The position numbers were made by a program, and so were the translations under genes. From contig WRMN01000014.1 of assembly GCA_009777095.1 (NCBI GenBank), positions 1 to 53,749 on the forward strand: DNA of 53,749 bases. The letters run 5' to 3'. The notes under the pieces were generated by a model, which had not been told where the DNA came from, did no database searches, and was given only the letters and a program-made list of their open reading frames with translations. This document shows positions 34,060 to 42,971 of the stretch, piece by piece. This DNA comes from Bacteroidales bacterium. Its GTDB lineage: Bacteria > Bacteroidota > Bacteroidia > Bacteroidales > UBA932. Positions within the stretch are counted from its first letter, which is position 1, and each line of letters begins with the position of its first letter.

Positions 34060-35091
34060 CTAAACATTATTTTTTGTCTTAAATATATCGAAACTTTTTG
34101 ACCATTTATTTTTCTTTTCAAGAATAAAAGTTTCCGCCATCAAAAAGAATAAACAAATGATAAACAGATACATATACTGTTCGTTAAAATCCTGAAAAAC
34201 CGTACTGCTCAGGCTTTGTTTATCCATTTGGCCGATTTCTTCCACTATCTTATCTAATCCGAGGTCGGCGTTGGAGGCTCTGGTATAGTTGCCATGCCCC
34301 GCAGCGGCTATTTCCTGTAAGGTTTTTTCATCGAGCCGCGTAACTACAATATTTCCATCTTTGTCTTTCAACATTCCGCCGCCGCTAAGGGGGATAGGCT
34401 GGCCTTCGGGGGTACCTATACCTATGGTATGTACAAAAATTTTCTGATTGTAGGCTTCTTTGGCGGCCGCTACGGCGTCGTCTTCGTGGTTTTCACCATC
34501 GGTAATAATAATCAGGGCGCGGCTTCGTTCGCTTTGTTCGCTGAAGGAGCTCATCGCCAAAGCAATGGCCTGCCCGATAGCTGTGCCTTGCTTGGGCACG
34601 ATGTCGGGAGAAATAGAAGATAAGAATATCTTAGCCGAAACATAATCAACGGTAATGGGCAATTGAATGTATGCGTCTCCGGCAAAGACGATGAGGCCGA
34701 TACGGTCGTTTTTCAGTTTATCGACTAAGCGGGAAATGGCCAATTTTGCACGTTCTAATCGGTTAGGTCTAAAGTCCTGCGCCAGCATGCTATTTGAAAC
34801 GTCGAGGGCAATAATCACTTCCACGCCGCGGCTTTTTACCTCGCGAACAGTGGCGCCGATTTGCGGCCGACTGAGGCCGATAGATAAAAAGAAAAGGGCT
34901 AAGCACAGGAGAATAAGTTTAAACCAACCGCGCTGTTTCGATACGTAAGGCATCAGCGAACTCATGGTATTCACATTGCCGAAGCGCATCAAGGCTTTTT
35001 TCTTCTTTTGTAAATGGAATATATAAATGAATACCATTATCGGAATTAATGCCAGTAGCCATAAGTATTCGGGTTGAGCAAGTTGAAGCAT
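34060..35091 (-). CDS. batB: BatB-like VWA-domain membrane protein
   Basis: This 343-residue protein has two N-terminal membrane helices (about 8-24 and 57-72), a von Willebrand factor A domain (about 88-280) and a C-terminal membrane helix (about 305-325). The metal site is complete: DVSNS at 97-101, with the later TDGENH motif (about 198-203) and a Thr (GTAIGQA, about 165). These features fit BatB, a membrane-anchored VWA partner of the MoxR ATPase. Its stop lies 1 nt before the batC start. The 92-nt gap to batA contains a REP element (35144-35168). Confidence 0.92.
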   Translation of the reverse strand: MLQLAQPEYLWLLALIPIMVFIYIFHLQKKKKALMRFGNVNTMSSLMPYVSKQRGWFKLILLCLALFFLSIGLSRPQIGATVREVKSRGVEVIIALDVSNSMLAQDFRPNRLERAKLAISRLVDKLKNDRIGLIVFAGDAYIQLPITVDYVSAKIFLSSISPDIVPKQGTAIGQAIALAMSSFSEQSERSRALIIITDGENHEDDAVAAAKEAYNQKIFVHTIGIGTPEGQPIPLSGGGMLKDKDGNIVVTRLDEKTLQEIAAAGHGNYTRASNADLGLDKIVEEIGQMDKQSLSSTVFQDFNEQYMYLFIICLFFLMAETFILEKKNKWSKSFDIFKTKNNV

Positions 35092-35143
35092 TTTCTATTG
35101 TTTATTTGTTTAATCGTTTAATTGTTATTCAGTTGTTATTTAT

Positions 35144-35168
35144 CGTCATTGCGAGGTACGAAGCAATC
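35144..35168. repeat. REP-like element, copy 1
   Basis: CGTCATTGCGAGGTACGAAGCAATC. A 24-nt identical copy lies at 46743-46766 in the same orientation, and a degenerate inverted one at about 3291-3313. It resembles the widespread bacterial 'CGTCATTGCGAGG...GAAGCAATC' repeats. It lies in the gap between batA and batB. Confidence 0.75.
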
Positions 35169-35183
35169 ATAACTCATAATTAT

Positions 35184-36170
35184 TTACGGTATGCGTTTAA
35201 GTACCACTAATCGCAAAAATAGTTCTAACAGGAATATGGCCAGCGCAAGTAGGGCGAGGGGCATAAATTCTTCTTTATAAATTGACAGGGAATCAACGGT
35301 TATTTTCGCTTTTTCCATTTTATCAATTTCGTTGAAGATTTCGATGAGCTTAGTGTTATCGGTAGCGCGGAAGTAACGTCCGCCTGTAATATCGGCAATT
35401 TGACGGCAAAGGTCTTCATCAATTTCCACCGGTACTTGCTGAATGATAACGCCGCGTTCGGTCATAAAGGGATAAGGCGCCATACCTGTCGTTCCAACGC
35501 CAATGGTATATACGCGTATGCCATAGGTATTGGCCATCTCGGCTGCCATTAGCGGCGCTATTTCTCCGCGGTTATTCACCCCGTCTGTCAAGAGGATAAT
35601 CACACGGCTTCGGGCATCGCTGTCTTTAATGCGGGCAATGGCGGTAGCTAATCCGTTGCCTATGGCCGTGCCGTCTTCTATCCAGCCGGTTTCTACTTCT
35701 TTCATCAGATTAATGAGGGTCGCGCGGTCGGTAGTCAACGGGCATTGAGTAAAACTCTCTCCTGCAAATACTACAATTCCCATACGGTCGTAGGGGCGTT
35801 GTGCTATGAACTGAATAGCGATATCCTTGGCTGCCTCAATGCGGTCAGGCCTGAAATCGCGCGCCAACATACTGGTTGAGATGTCAAGAGCGAAAATAAT
35901 ATCAATCCCTTCAGTATCAAATTTGGAAAATTCGTTGGAAGAGCGGGGACGCGCAATAGCTACAATAAGTAGCGCTATAGACAAGGTGCGTAAAATAAAA
36001 GGTATATGTTCAAAATAAAACCTCCAGCCCTTGCCTGTTTTGCTGAAAGCCGCTAAGGACGATACCTGCAGCGAGGGCGTTGAACCTTTTATCGCCCGCC
36101 AGACATAATGCCCAATAAGCGGAATTAACAGCAGCAGTAAGTATAATAATTTTGGCGACTCGAAAAACAT
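35184..36170 (-). CDS. batA: BatA-like VWA-domain membrane protein
   Basis: This 328-residue protein has the same architecture as BatB: helices at about 7-22 and 57-73, a VWA domain (about 85-285) and a C-terminal membrane helix (about 305-322). The metal-ion site has DISTS (96-100), a Thr (GTAIGNG) and TDGVNN. It is a paralogue of the gene downstream. In the operon it follows the BatD/DUF4381-like protein (33 nt) and precedes batB. Known for the family: acts with a MoxR AAA+ ATPase in the cell envelope; loss reduces aerotolerance in Bacteroides fragilis. Confidence 0.92.
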   Translation of the reverse strand: MFFESPKLLYLLLLLIPLIGHYVWRAIKGSTPSLQVSSLAAFSKTGKGWRFYFEHIPFILRTLSIALLIVAIARPRSSNEFSKFDTEGIDIIFALDISTSMLARDFRPDRIEAAKDIAIQFIAQRPYDRMGIVVFAGESFTQCPLTTDRATLINLMKEVETGWIEDGTAIGNGLATAIARIKDSDARSRVIILLTDGVNNRGEIAPLMAAEMANTYGIRVYTIGVGTTGMAPYPFMTERGVIIQQVPVEIDEDLCRQIADITGGRYFRATDNTKLIEIFNEIDKMEKAKITVDSLSIYKEEFMPLALLALAIFLLELFLRLVVLKRIP

Positions 36171-36202
36171 TTAATTATTTATTATTGATGATTTATTATT
36201 GA

Positions 36203-37156
36203 TTAATTTTTTACTGCCGACTCTGCACTTTCTTCCTCCATTGGTTTAGTTTGTTGCACGAAGTCGCTGACTACTATTAGCGCAGTTTCATTTTCGTGAG
36301 GATCGGGTTGATACTTGGCGAATTTTACCAAATCCGACAGGCTCAACATTTCGCGTACTTTGTGGTACAGTTCGTCCGATACTGCGGGCAGTTCACGTAA
36401 CGATTGCAGGATTTCTTCGGAGGTCTGCTCCATAGCCTGCACCTGAAATTGTCCTTCGAGATATTTGCGCAAGACATCGGTAACTTTGGTATAATATAGC
36501 TTGACCTTATTGTTTTGCCACAATTTTTCGGCCTTAATTTTATCCAGTTCCCGTAAAGCTACCGCGTAGGGAGGAATTTTGGGTCTTGAGGCGAAAAATA
36601 ACGGTTTGTTCTGCTTCCAGCGTATATACATGTATATAAGCAAGGCTATAATGACAAGAATCAACAATCCGTTGAGAACGTAAGGTAATATTTCACGAAA
36701 GGTTATCGGATATTGAATCGGCGGTTTAATGTCGAAGGGCTGAAAGTCAGTAGTGTCAACGGCTACGGTATTTACTTTCAGTTGCAGCGATTCCGAGTAG
36801 AGCGTATCAACTTGCCCATTGGGATGGCGGACAAGAAAAGGAATTTTCGGAAGGGTATATAGTCCCTCGTCAAAAGAGGTAATCAGCCAGGTGGCTTGCA
36901 TGGTGATATTTGCAGCGCTTTGCTGCAGTGTGTCGGCGCGCATGTCCAAAATTTCAATCTTGTTGTCGCCAAGACTGTCGATATGCGGAAAAGCAGAGGC
37001 TAACGACTTGTCGAGCGTAACTTTCAGTTTCCACTCCAACTGTTCGCCGATAAGGATACTGTCGCGGCTGATTTCGGCCTTTAATATCACCTCTTGCGCC
37101 TGCAGCAGGCACAGGCTGAATAATAGTCCTATTGTTAATAATAAACGTTTTTGCAT
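36203..37156 (-). CDS. Membrane protein of the bat operon (DUF4381/BatD-like)
   Basis: This 317-residue protein has a signal peptide (1-20, ending CLLQAQ), a periplasmic Ig-like domain (about 22-150) resembling one BatD repeat, a membrane helix (about 160-180) and a cytoplasmic helical tail (about 185-317). The tail contains KVKLYYTKVTDVLRKYLE and a TSEEIL motif, typical of the DUF4381 region seen in MoxR/VWA operons. Its ATG overlaps the DUF58 gene stop (TAATG), so translation is coupled. Exact role unknown; I infer a structural part of the Bat complex. Confidence 0.8.
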   Translation of the reverse strand: MQKRLLLTIGLLFSLCLLQAQEVILKAEISRDSILIGEQLEWKLKVTLDKSLASAFPHIDSLGDNKIEILDMRADTLQQSAANITMQATWLITSFDEGLYTLPKIPFLVRHPNGQVDTLYSESLQLKVNTVAVDTTDFQPFDIKPPIQYPITFREILPYVLNGLLILVIIALLIYMYIRWKQNKPLFFASRPKIPPYAVALRELDKIKAEKLWQNNKVKLYYTKVTDVLRKYLEGQFQVQAMEQTSEEILQSLRELPAVSDELYHKVREMLSLSDLVKFAKYQPDPHENETALIVVSDFVQQTKPMEEESAESAVKN

Positions 37157-38034
37157 TAGCGCGATTTGAATAATTTAATCAAAGGTTTAACATAGTCTTC
37201 AGCTGTACTTATCTGAGCATTATCAATTCGGCATTTGGCCAAGCTTTGTGTGATGGTGGCATTGCTGCCTGTCCACCATTTTCCGTATTGCTCGCGTACC
37301 TTGCGGCTGCCGGTATCAATCCACATTTCCTTGCCTGTTTCGGCGTCGTGCAATTGCATGAGGCCTACTTTAGGCAGCACCGTTTCCCGCGGGTCGTATA
37401 AGCGTATGGCGGCCAAATCGTGCTTGTTGGCAGCAATTCTCAGCGCCTGCTCATAGCGTATATTTCCTTCGGCGTCCATGTCGAGCATGTCGGACAACAA
37501 GAAAGCCGTACAGCGTTTTTTTAAGGCATTAGTAAGGTAACGCAGGGCTTCCGCTATGTTGGTTTGGTTGCTTTTGGGCTCAAATTCCAACACTTCGCGG
37601 ATAATGCGTAACAGGTGGCTGCGGCCTTTTTTAGGCGGAATAAATTTTTCTACCGAATCACTGAAAAACAAAGCGCCTACCTTGTCGTTATTGATAGAAG
37701 CCGAGAACGACAAAACGGCAGCTACTTCGGCCTGCAGGTCTTTTTTTAACTTTTCGGTAGTGCCGAACCAGCGCGAGCCGCTCACGTCAATCAACAACAT
37801 AACGGTCAGTTCACGCTCTTCTTCGTAAATTTTAACATAAGGAGCATTCAGGCGGGCTGTTACGTTCCAGTCCATATTGCGCACATCGTCGCCATACTGG
37901 TATTCGCGTACCTCGCTGAATGCCATTCCGCGTCCCTTATAGGCGCTATGGTACTCGCCCGCGAAAATCTGGTGCGATAATCCGCGAGTTTTTATTTCGA
38001 TTTTTCTTACATTCTTTAATAAATTACTGTCCAT
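37156..38034 (-). CDS. DUF58-family protein of the MoxR-Bat operon
   Basis: This 292-residue cytoplasmic protein has the DUF58 signature REYQYGDDVRNMDWNVTARL (about 43-62) and a degenerate VWA fold after it, with DVSGS (83-87) as metal site. DUF58 proteins are nearly always encoded directly after a MoxR ATPase and are thought to be its adaptor or substrate. The gene begins 51 nt after moxR stops, across an AT-rich spacer built from ACTTTATAAC repeats, and overlaps the next gene by TAATG. Confidence 0.9.
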   Translation of the reverse strand: MDSNLLKNVRKIEIKTRGLSHQIFAGEYHSAYKGRGMAFSEVREYQYGDDVRNMDWNVTARLNAPYVKIYEEERELTVMLLIDVSGSRWFGTTEKLKKDLQAEVAAVLSFSASINNDKVGALFFSDSVEKFIPPKKGRSHLLRIIREVLEFEPKSNQTNIAEALRYLTNALKKRCTAFLLSDMLDMDAEGNIRYEQALRIAANKHDLAAIRLYDPRETVLPKVGLMQLHDAETGKEMWIDTGSRKVREQYGKWWTGSNATITQSLAKCRIDNAQISTAEDYVKPLIKLFKSR

Positions 38035-38085
38035 AATAGCGAACTTTATAAACTTTATAACTTTAAACTTTATAACTTTAAACTA

Positions 38086-39078
38086 TTAAGGAACTTCTAC
38101 GTTATTCAGGACTTGGGTGATGATGTCTTCGGCGGTGATATTTTCTGCTTCGGCCTCGTAGGTAAGTCCCATGCGGTGGCGCATTACCTCGTAACATACG
38201 GCGCGCACGTCTTCGGGAATCACGTATGCGCGGCGTTTGATAAAGGCATAAGCCTTGGCAGCCAATGCTAAACAGATACTGGCGCGGGGCGAGGCGCCGT
38301 ACGATATAATAGAACTTAAGTTTTTCAAACCATAGTCTGCGGGCGTGCGGGTAGCGTACACGATGTCCACAATGTAACGCTCAATCTTTTCGTCCATATA
38401 CACATCGCGCACCACCTGCCGAGCCTTGATAATGTCCTCGGCCTTCATCTGGCGGTCAGGCTTCGGAAATTCGCCGATAACATTCTGGCGGATAATTAAT
38501 TTTTCTTCTTCTTTTTTCGGGTACGATACCACCACTTTCAGCATGAAACGGTCAACTTGGGCTTCGGGCAGCGGATAAGTGCCTTCCTGTTCTATGGGGT
38601 TTTGAGTGGCCAAAACAAGAAAGGGCTCCGGCAATTTATAGGTCTGTTCGCCGATGGTTACTTGGCGTTCCTGCATGGCCTCAAGCAGGGCGCTCTGCAC
38701 CTTTGCCGGGGAACGGTTAATTTCATCAGCCAAAATAAAATTGGCGAAAATAGGGCCTTGCTTGACGTGGAATTGCTCGCTTTTCTGACTGTAAATCATA
38801 GTGCCTATAAGGTCGGCGGGCAACAGGTCGGGCGTAAATTGGATACGGTTGAACTTGGCATCTACTATGTTTGCCAATGTGTTAATTGCCAATGTCTTGG
38901 CAAGTCCCGGAACGCCTTCCAATAAAATGTGCCCGTTAGCCAAGAGGCCGATAAGCAGATTTTCAGTGAGTTGTTTCTGTCCTACAATTACCTTTTGCAT
39001 CTCCATGGTAACGATGTCAACAAATGCGCTTTCTAATTGTATGCGCTCATTTAATTCCTTTAGATTTACAGGTTCCAT
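38086..39078 (-). CDS. MoxR-family AAA+ ATPase
   Basis: This 330-residue ATPase has a Walker A motif GVPGLAKT (55-62), a Walker B LADEINR (about 115-121), sensor 1 in LATQNP (about 155-160) and a C-terminal helical lid (about 250-330) with the YGASPRAS sensor-2 motif. MoxR ATPases act as chaperones that insert metals or build complexes together with VWA proteins. It is the first gene of the minus-strand operon moxR-DUF58-DUF4381-batABCDE. A minus-strand -7 match (39150-39157) lies 72 nt upstream. Confidence 0.93.
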   Translation of the reverse strand: MEPVNLKELNERIQLESAFVDIVTMEMQKVIVGQKQLTENLLIGLLANGHILLEGVPGLAKTLAINTLANIVDAKFNRIQFTPDLLPADLIGTMIYSQKSEQFHVKQGPIFANFILADEINRSPAKVQSALLEAMQERQVTIGEQTYKLPEPFLVLATQNPIEQEGTYPLPEAQVDRFMLKVVVSYPKKEEEKLIIRQNVIGEFPKPDRQMKAEDIIKARQVVRDVYMDEKIERYIVDIVYATRTPADYGLKNLSSIISYGASPRASICLALAAKAYAFIKRRAYVIPEDVRAVCYEVMRHRMGLTYEAEAENITAEDIITQVLNNVEVP

Positions 39079-39149
39079 TTTTTATATGTATTTTTGTTTT
39101 TATTTTTATTTTTGACGAAAAAAAAGCCCATAGGTTTAAAATAGGACTG

Positions 39150-39157
39150 CAAAAATA
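39150..39157 (-). promoter_or_regulatory. Putative -7 element of the moxR-bat operon
   Basis: CAAAAATA on the + strand reads TATTTTTG on the minus strand, 72 nt before the moxR ATG. The gap to the divergent truA gene is only 96 nt; no + strand consensus is clear for truA. Confidence 0.4.
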
Positions 39158-39174
39158 ATAAAAATTTTTCTATT

Positions 39175-39927
39175 ATGCGCTATTTCATTTATTTATCATT
39201 TAACGGAGCTCACTACCACGGCTGGCAACAGCAAGAAAATGCCGCTACGGTGCAGGAAGCGTTGAATAGGACGCTGTCTGTTTTATTGAAAGAAGATATT
39301 CAGACACTTGGGGCCGGACGCACGGACGCAGGGGTGCATGCCCGAAACTATGTCGCTCATTTTGACAGCGAACGATTGGCCTATTTATCGGAGCGACTGA
39401 ATGTTGTCTATAAGTTGAATTGTATCCTGCCCGATGATATTTGCATTCATCGTATTGTACCTGTGCACGATACGGCACATGCCCGTTTCGATGCCCGCCT
39501 GCGTATCTACAAATATTACGTTCATTTAACGCCCAATCCTTTTGTTCATGAGTTCTCGACCTATATTCCTTATAATTTGGATATTGCGAAAATGAATGAG
39601 GCGGCTGCAAAATTGCGTGAATATGACGATTTTTCCAGTTTCGCACGCTTACATAGTGATAATAAAACAAACATTTGCAAGATTTTACAGGCAGAATGGG
39701 AAGAAAAGGGCGACAATTTGGTATTTACCATTGCGGCCGACCGTTTTTTGCGGAATATGGTAAGAGCCATTGTGGGAACCCTGCTGGAGGCAGGGCGCGG
39801 AAAGATTACCGTCAGCGATTTTGCACAGATTATTGAGCGGCGGGAGCGGGGAGCGGCAGGAACTTCCGCCCCCGCAAAAGGACTTTTCTTAGAGGAAATA
39901 CGGTATGATTATGTTGTATTTGAATAA
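39175..39927 (+). CDS. truA: tRNA pseudouridine synthase A
   Basis: This 250-residue cytoplasmic enzyme turns uridines 38-40 of tRNA anticodon arms into pseudouridine. The catalytic Asp51 is in the conserved GAGRTDAGVHA motif (47-57), with the N-terminal YFIYLSFNGAHYHGWQQQ strand-turn and the late FLRNMVRAIVGTLLEAGRGK segment (about 196-215) also typical. Length is normal. It starts 96 nt from the divergent moxR gene. The start of the promoter for the next gene lies within its last codons. Confidence 0.95.
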   Translation: MRYFIYLSFNGAHYHGWQQQENAATVQEALNRTLSVLLKEDIQTLGAGRTDAGVHARNYVAHFDSERLAYLSERLNVVYKLNCILPDDICIHRIVPVHDTAHARFDARLRIYKYYVHLTPNPFVHEFSTYIPYNLDIAKMNEAAAKLREYDDFSSFARLHSDNKTNICKILQAEWEEKGDNLVFTIAADRFLRNMVRAIVGTLLEAGRGKITVSDFAQIIERRERGAAGTSAPAKGLFLEEIRYDYVVFE

Positions 39928-39942
39928 TAAATTGTATCTTTG
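39914..39942 (+). promoter_or_regulatory. Promoter of the DUF3791-DUF3990 pair
   Basis: TTG (39914-39916) and TATCTTTG (39935-39942) are 18 nt apart, matching the Bacteroidota promoter. The -33 part overlaps the truA 3' end. It lies 28 nt before the first ATG. Confidence 0.6.
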
Positions 39943-39970
39943 TATGTTGATGAAAATTTAGATTAAAAGA

Positions 39971-40207
39971 ATGGAAAGTAAAGTCATGGATAAAGCAACG
40001 AGTGATAAAATTAGTTTTATGACATACATAGTACCCGCATTTGCAGATGCGTACAAAATGAATGTTCAAGATGCCTATTTTTATCTAAAAAAATATGGAG
40101 GTTGGGATTTTCTTACAACGCATTGGTGGGCATTGCATACGGACAATGATATTTGGGCGGTGCGTGATATTTATGAAATTTGCTATCAAAATGGAGGATT
40201 GAAATAA
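39971..40207 (+). CDS. DUF3791-family small protein, candidate antitoxin
   Basis: This 78-residue soluble protein has the DUF3791 pattern: an N-terminal helix with FMTYIVPAFADAYKM, then DAYFYLKKYGGWDFL, and a WALHTDND stretch before the last helix. The family occurs mainly in gut Bacteroidota and Firmicutes, as I recall usually beside a DUF3990 gene. Its stop overlaps the ATG of the next gene (TAATG), the tight coupling seen in toxin-antitoxin operons. Function is unproven; the small protein first, larger enzyme-like protein second order fits an antitoxin. Confidence 0.85.
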   Translation: MESKVMDKATSDKISFMTYIVPAFADAYKMNVQDAYFYLKKYGGWDFLTTHWWALHTDNDIWAVRDIYEICYQNGGLK

Positions 40208-40887
40208 TGCTTATATATCACGGTAGCAACATTAAAATAGAGAACATTGATTTGGCAAAGTGCCGACCACATAGGGATTTTGGTCGTGGTTTTTATGTTA
40301 CTAAATTCCGCAAACATGCCGAAAATATGGCGAAAATTTTAGGACGTAAATATAAAACAGAAGGAATTGTTACCGAGTTTGAATATAACGAAAATGCTTT
40401 CACTCAATCAATTTGCAGAATAAAACATTTTGAAAATTATGATGAAGAATGGCTTGATTTTGTGGTTTTAAATCGAAACGAAAATATCCCTGAACCCACG
40501 CACGAGTTTGATATTGTGGAAGGTCCCGTTGCTGATGATAAAATACAAAATAGAATTGGACATTATTTGGCAGGAAGTATCACCAAGAAAGATTTTTTAG
40601 AAGAATTGAAATGGCATGAAGAAACACACCAAATTTGTTTTTGTACAGAAGGCTCTTTACAAACCTTAAAAAGGATTGATTATAGGAAACATATCTCTAA
40701 ATTTTCGAATATTGGCGAACCAATCGTTGAAAAATTAGTAATTGATTTTGGCTTTGACGAAGAAACAGCAGCCGATAATTTTTTCTCTTCCAGCACTTTT
40801 GCAAAACTTTCCGACACAGAAACTAAATTTCATGAAAAAGACTGGATTGAAATATATGAATTATTATTGAGCGAACTGAAAATGTAA
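40207..40887 (+). CDS. DUF3990-family protein, candidate ADP-ribosyltransferase-like toxin
   Basis: This 226-residue soluble protein has MLIYHGS at the very start and DFGRGFYVT (24-32), which looks like an ADP-ribosyltransferase NAD site (H-G-S and G-x-G-F-Y-x-T). Later conserved stretches are EFDIVEGPVADDKI (100-113) and HQICFCTEGSLQTL (141-154). A TTG at 40180 would add nine residues, but the ATG at 40207 overlaps the DUF3791 stop, has a GGAGG at 40193-40197, and starts right at the conserved motif, so I choose it. Together the pair looks like a type II toxin-antitoxin or defence module. Activity is inference. The DNA looks more A+T rich than its neighbours, suggesting transfer. Confidence 0.85.
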   Translation: MLIYHGSNIKIENIDLAKCRPHRDFGRGFYVTKFRKHAENMAKILGRKYKTEGIVTEFEYNENAFTQSICRIKHFENYDEEWLDFVVLNRNENIPEPTHEFDIVEGPVADDKIQNRIGHYLAGSITKKDFLEELKWHEETHQICFCTEGSLQTLKRIDYRKHISKFSNIGEPIVEKLVIDFGFDEETAADNFFSSSTFAKLSDTETKFHEKDWIEIYELLLSELKM

Positions 40888-40954
40888 GTTCAAATCACAA
40901 ATGCAGATTTGGAAAAATTTTGACGATTTTATACTGTATGATGAAAAAAAATCG

Positions 40955-40962
40955 TACTTTTG
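40955..40962 (+). promoter_or_regulatory. -7 element of the tolQ/exbD/tonB-like operon
   Basis: TACTTTTG fits TAnnTTTG, 27 nt before the ATG at 40989. No -33 TTTG is at the right distance. Confidence 0.5.
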
Positions 40963-40988
40963 CACAAAAATAAATCAAAATATAAATT

Positions 40989-41678
40989 ATGCTTTTATCT
41001 TTTTTACAAATTGCTGCTACCGAGGGAATACTTACTCAAACGCAAGAAGCTCCTCCGATTTCATTGTTTGATATGGCTGTGAAAGGCGGCCCGCTGATGT
41101 TAGTGCTTTTCCTGCTATCCATTGTTGCTGTGTATATTTTTGCAGAGCGTTGGTGGGCTATTCGTAAGGCATCGAAAATTGATGTTAATTTTATGAATAC
41201 CATTAAGGATTTTATCCACGACGGTAAAATTAAATCGGCTATTAGTTTATGTGAACGCAATAACGATAAGCCTATTGTGCATTTAATCGAGAAAGGTTTG
41301 TCGCGCTTGGGACGTCCGCTGTCGGATATCCGCGAGGCGGTAGAAAATACCGGTAATGCAGAGGTAGCGCGCTTGGAACGCGGTTTGCCTATCTTAGCCT
41401 CTATTGCCGGCGGCGCTCCCATGATTGGTTTCCTCGGAACAGTAATAGGTATGATACAGGCTTTTTATAATATGGCTTCGGCAGGCAATAATATTGATAT
41501 TACCATGTTGTCGAGCGGATTGTATGTAGCCATGGTAACTACTGTAGGCGGTTTGATTGTGGGCATTATGGCTTATTTCGGCTATAATTACCTGACAGCC
41601 CGCGTAGGACAAGTGGTGTACAAGATGGATACCTACGCCATTGAGTTTATGGATATTTTAAACGAACCTTCGGAATAA
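40989..41678 (+). CDS. MotA/TolQ/ExbB proton channel family protein
   Basis: This 229-residue inner-membrane protein has three membrane helices (about 33-52, 128-150 and 165-187). The conserved family segment EVARLERGLPILASIAGGAPMIGFLGTVIGMIQAF (residues about 117-151) is the proton-channel signature. With the ExbD-like protein 6 nt downstream it uses the proton gradient to energise a TonB/TolA partner. A TonB-like gene follows. It may power the SusC transporter, but Bacteroidota have several such sets, so this link is inference. Confidence 0.92.
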   Translation: MLLSFLQIAATEGILTQTQEAPPISLFDMAVKGGPLMLVLFLLSIVAVYIFAERWWAIRKASKIDVNFMNTIKDFIHDGKIKSAISLCERNNDKPIVHLIEKGLSRLGRPLSDIREAVENTGNAEVARLERGLPILASIAGGAPMIGFLGTVIGMIQAFYNMASAGNNIDITMLSSGLYVAMVTTVGGLIVGIMAYFGYNYLTARVGQVVYKMDTYAIEFMDILNEPSE

Positions 41679-41684
41679 CGTACT

Positions 41685-42098
41685 ATGGCTATCAAATCAA
41701 GAAATAAGGTGGACCCCTCATTCAGCATGGCTTCCATGTCGGATATGGTCTTTCTGTTGTTGATTTTCTTTTTGACAACCTCTACGCTGATTAATCCGAA
41801 CGCACTGAAGTTGCTCTTGCCGAAAAGTACGAATCAAACAACTGCTAAATCCGGGGTTACCGTGTCTATCAAACATTATACAGATACACAGACTTTCTCT
41901 TACCACATTAACGGCGCAAAACAGCCTATTCCCTTTTCCGATGTGGAAGCGGCAGTGCAAAATGTATTGAAAGATGCCGATGACCCTACAATCTCTCTGC
42001 ATGTTGACCGTACCGTGCCTGTGGAACAGGTGGTGGACATGATGAATATCGCTAAGCGCAATCAGTACAAGATTATTTTAGCAACCTTGCCGGAATAA
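41685..42098 (+). CDS. ExbD/TolR-family protein
   Basis: This 137-residue protein has a short N-terminal cytoplasmic part, one membrane helix (about 17-36) with the family's conserved Asp in the MASMSDMVFLLLIFF segment (Asp20), and a periplasmic domain (about 45-137). The domain has the ISLHVDRTVPVEQVVDMM pattern typical of ExbD/TolR. It is the stator partner of the TolQ/ExbB-like protein encoded 6 nt upstream. Confidence 0.92.
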   Translation: MAIKSRNKVDPSFSMASMSDMVFLLLIFFLTTSTLINPNALKLLLPKSTNQTTAKSGVTVSIKHYTDTQTFSYHINGAKQPIPFSDVEAAVQNVLKDADDPTISLHVDRTVPVEQVVDMMNIAKRNQYKIILATLPE

Positions 42099-42144
42099 GT
42101 CTTGATGCTTTATGTTTTTAACTTTAAAGTTATAAGAATTTAAG

Positions 42145-42906
42145 ATGAGTTCTCGATTCGATAAGCGCGACGACGACAAACGCAGCCGATTGGCAGGCGT
42201 GTTCACTACTGTTTTGGTGAACCTCTGCATTCTATGTGTTTTGATGTTCACTATGGGTATAGCAGAGCTGCACCCCGAAATGATGTCTATAGCTTTGGAA
42301 ATAGAACCCGATGAGCAGGAGATGCCCAAGCCTGTAAGAGTAGTAACGCCACCCTTACCTGCCAGACAGCCGCAGGCGCTCACTCCTAATCCGCAGAGAA
42401 GTACCTCAAGCAGCGCCAAACCCGATGTGGTAGAGCCTAAGCCCACAGCCCCGTCAATGGTTGATGAGGTGGGCGATGTGGAAGTTCCGGAGAACCCCAA
42501 ACCTACTGATAATCGCAGCCTCTACCAAAGCAATGATAGCGGAACGCTCACTGCCCAAACGGTGGGTCAAAATCCTCAAGCCCTGTACGCTGATAACTCC
42601 CAAGGGCAGGGGAACGATAGAGATGGCGATGCGCTTGTAAGCCTTGAGGGTCGTTCGGTGGTAGGCGGCAGCTTGGCCAAGCCCGAAAACAGGAGCAATA
42701 AGGAAGGCCGCGTGGTGGTAGATATTCAAGTGGGCCAGTCGGGCAAGGTAATTAAGGCAACTGCCCGCACTTTAGGTTCAACGGTGCAGGACGCCGCCTT
42801 ATGGAAAGCTGCCGAAGAAGCCGCGATGAAAACAATTTTCAATACCGATAATCGCGCTCAGGCCGTGCAACCCGGCACCATTACTTATATTTTCAGGTTG
42901 AGGTGA
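42145..42906 (+). CDS. TonB-like energy transducer
   Basis: This 253-residue protein has a cytoplasmic basic start, one membrane helix (about 21-40), a Pro-rich linker (about 57-125, with PKPVRVVTPPLPARQP) and a C-terminal domain (about 180-253, with EGRVVVDIQVGQSGKVIKA) that matches a TonB C-terminus. It should span the periplasm and drive outer-membrane transporters, with the two proteins encoded before it. The 46-nt gap to exbD is AT-rich and includes ACTTTAAAGT, a palindrome. Confidence 0.88.
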   Translation: MSSRFDKRDDDKRSRLAGVFTTVLVNLCILCVLMFTMGIAELHPEMMSIALEIEPDEQEMPKPVRVVTPPLPARQPQALTPNPQRSTSSSAKPDVVEPKPTAPSMVDEVGDVEVPENPKPTDNRSLYQSNDSGTLTAQTVGQNPQALYADNSQGQGNDRDGDALVSLEGRSVVGGSLAKPENRSNKEGRVVVDIQVGQSGKVIKATARTLGSTVQDAALWKAAEEAAMKTIFNTDNRAQAVQPGTITYIFRLR

Positions 42907-42971
42907 TTTGGATTTATAAATTTGAACCTTAAACACTTAAGAAAGCTCAGTGCATCAACTTAAATCTTGAA

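Noticed and set aside
40180-40206. DUF3990 start at the TTG at 40180
   Set aside because: The ATG at 40207 overlaps the upstream stop (TAATG), has a GGAGG at a good distance and begins at the conserved YHGS motif.
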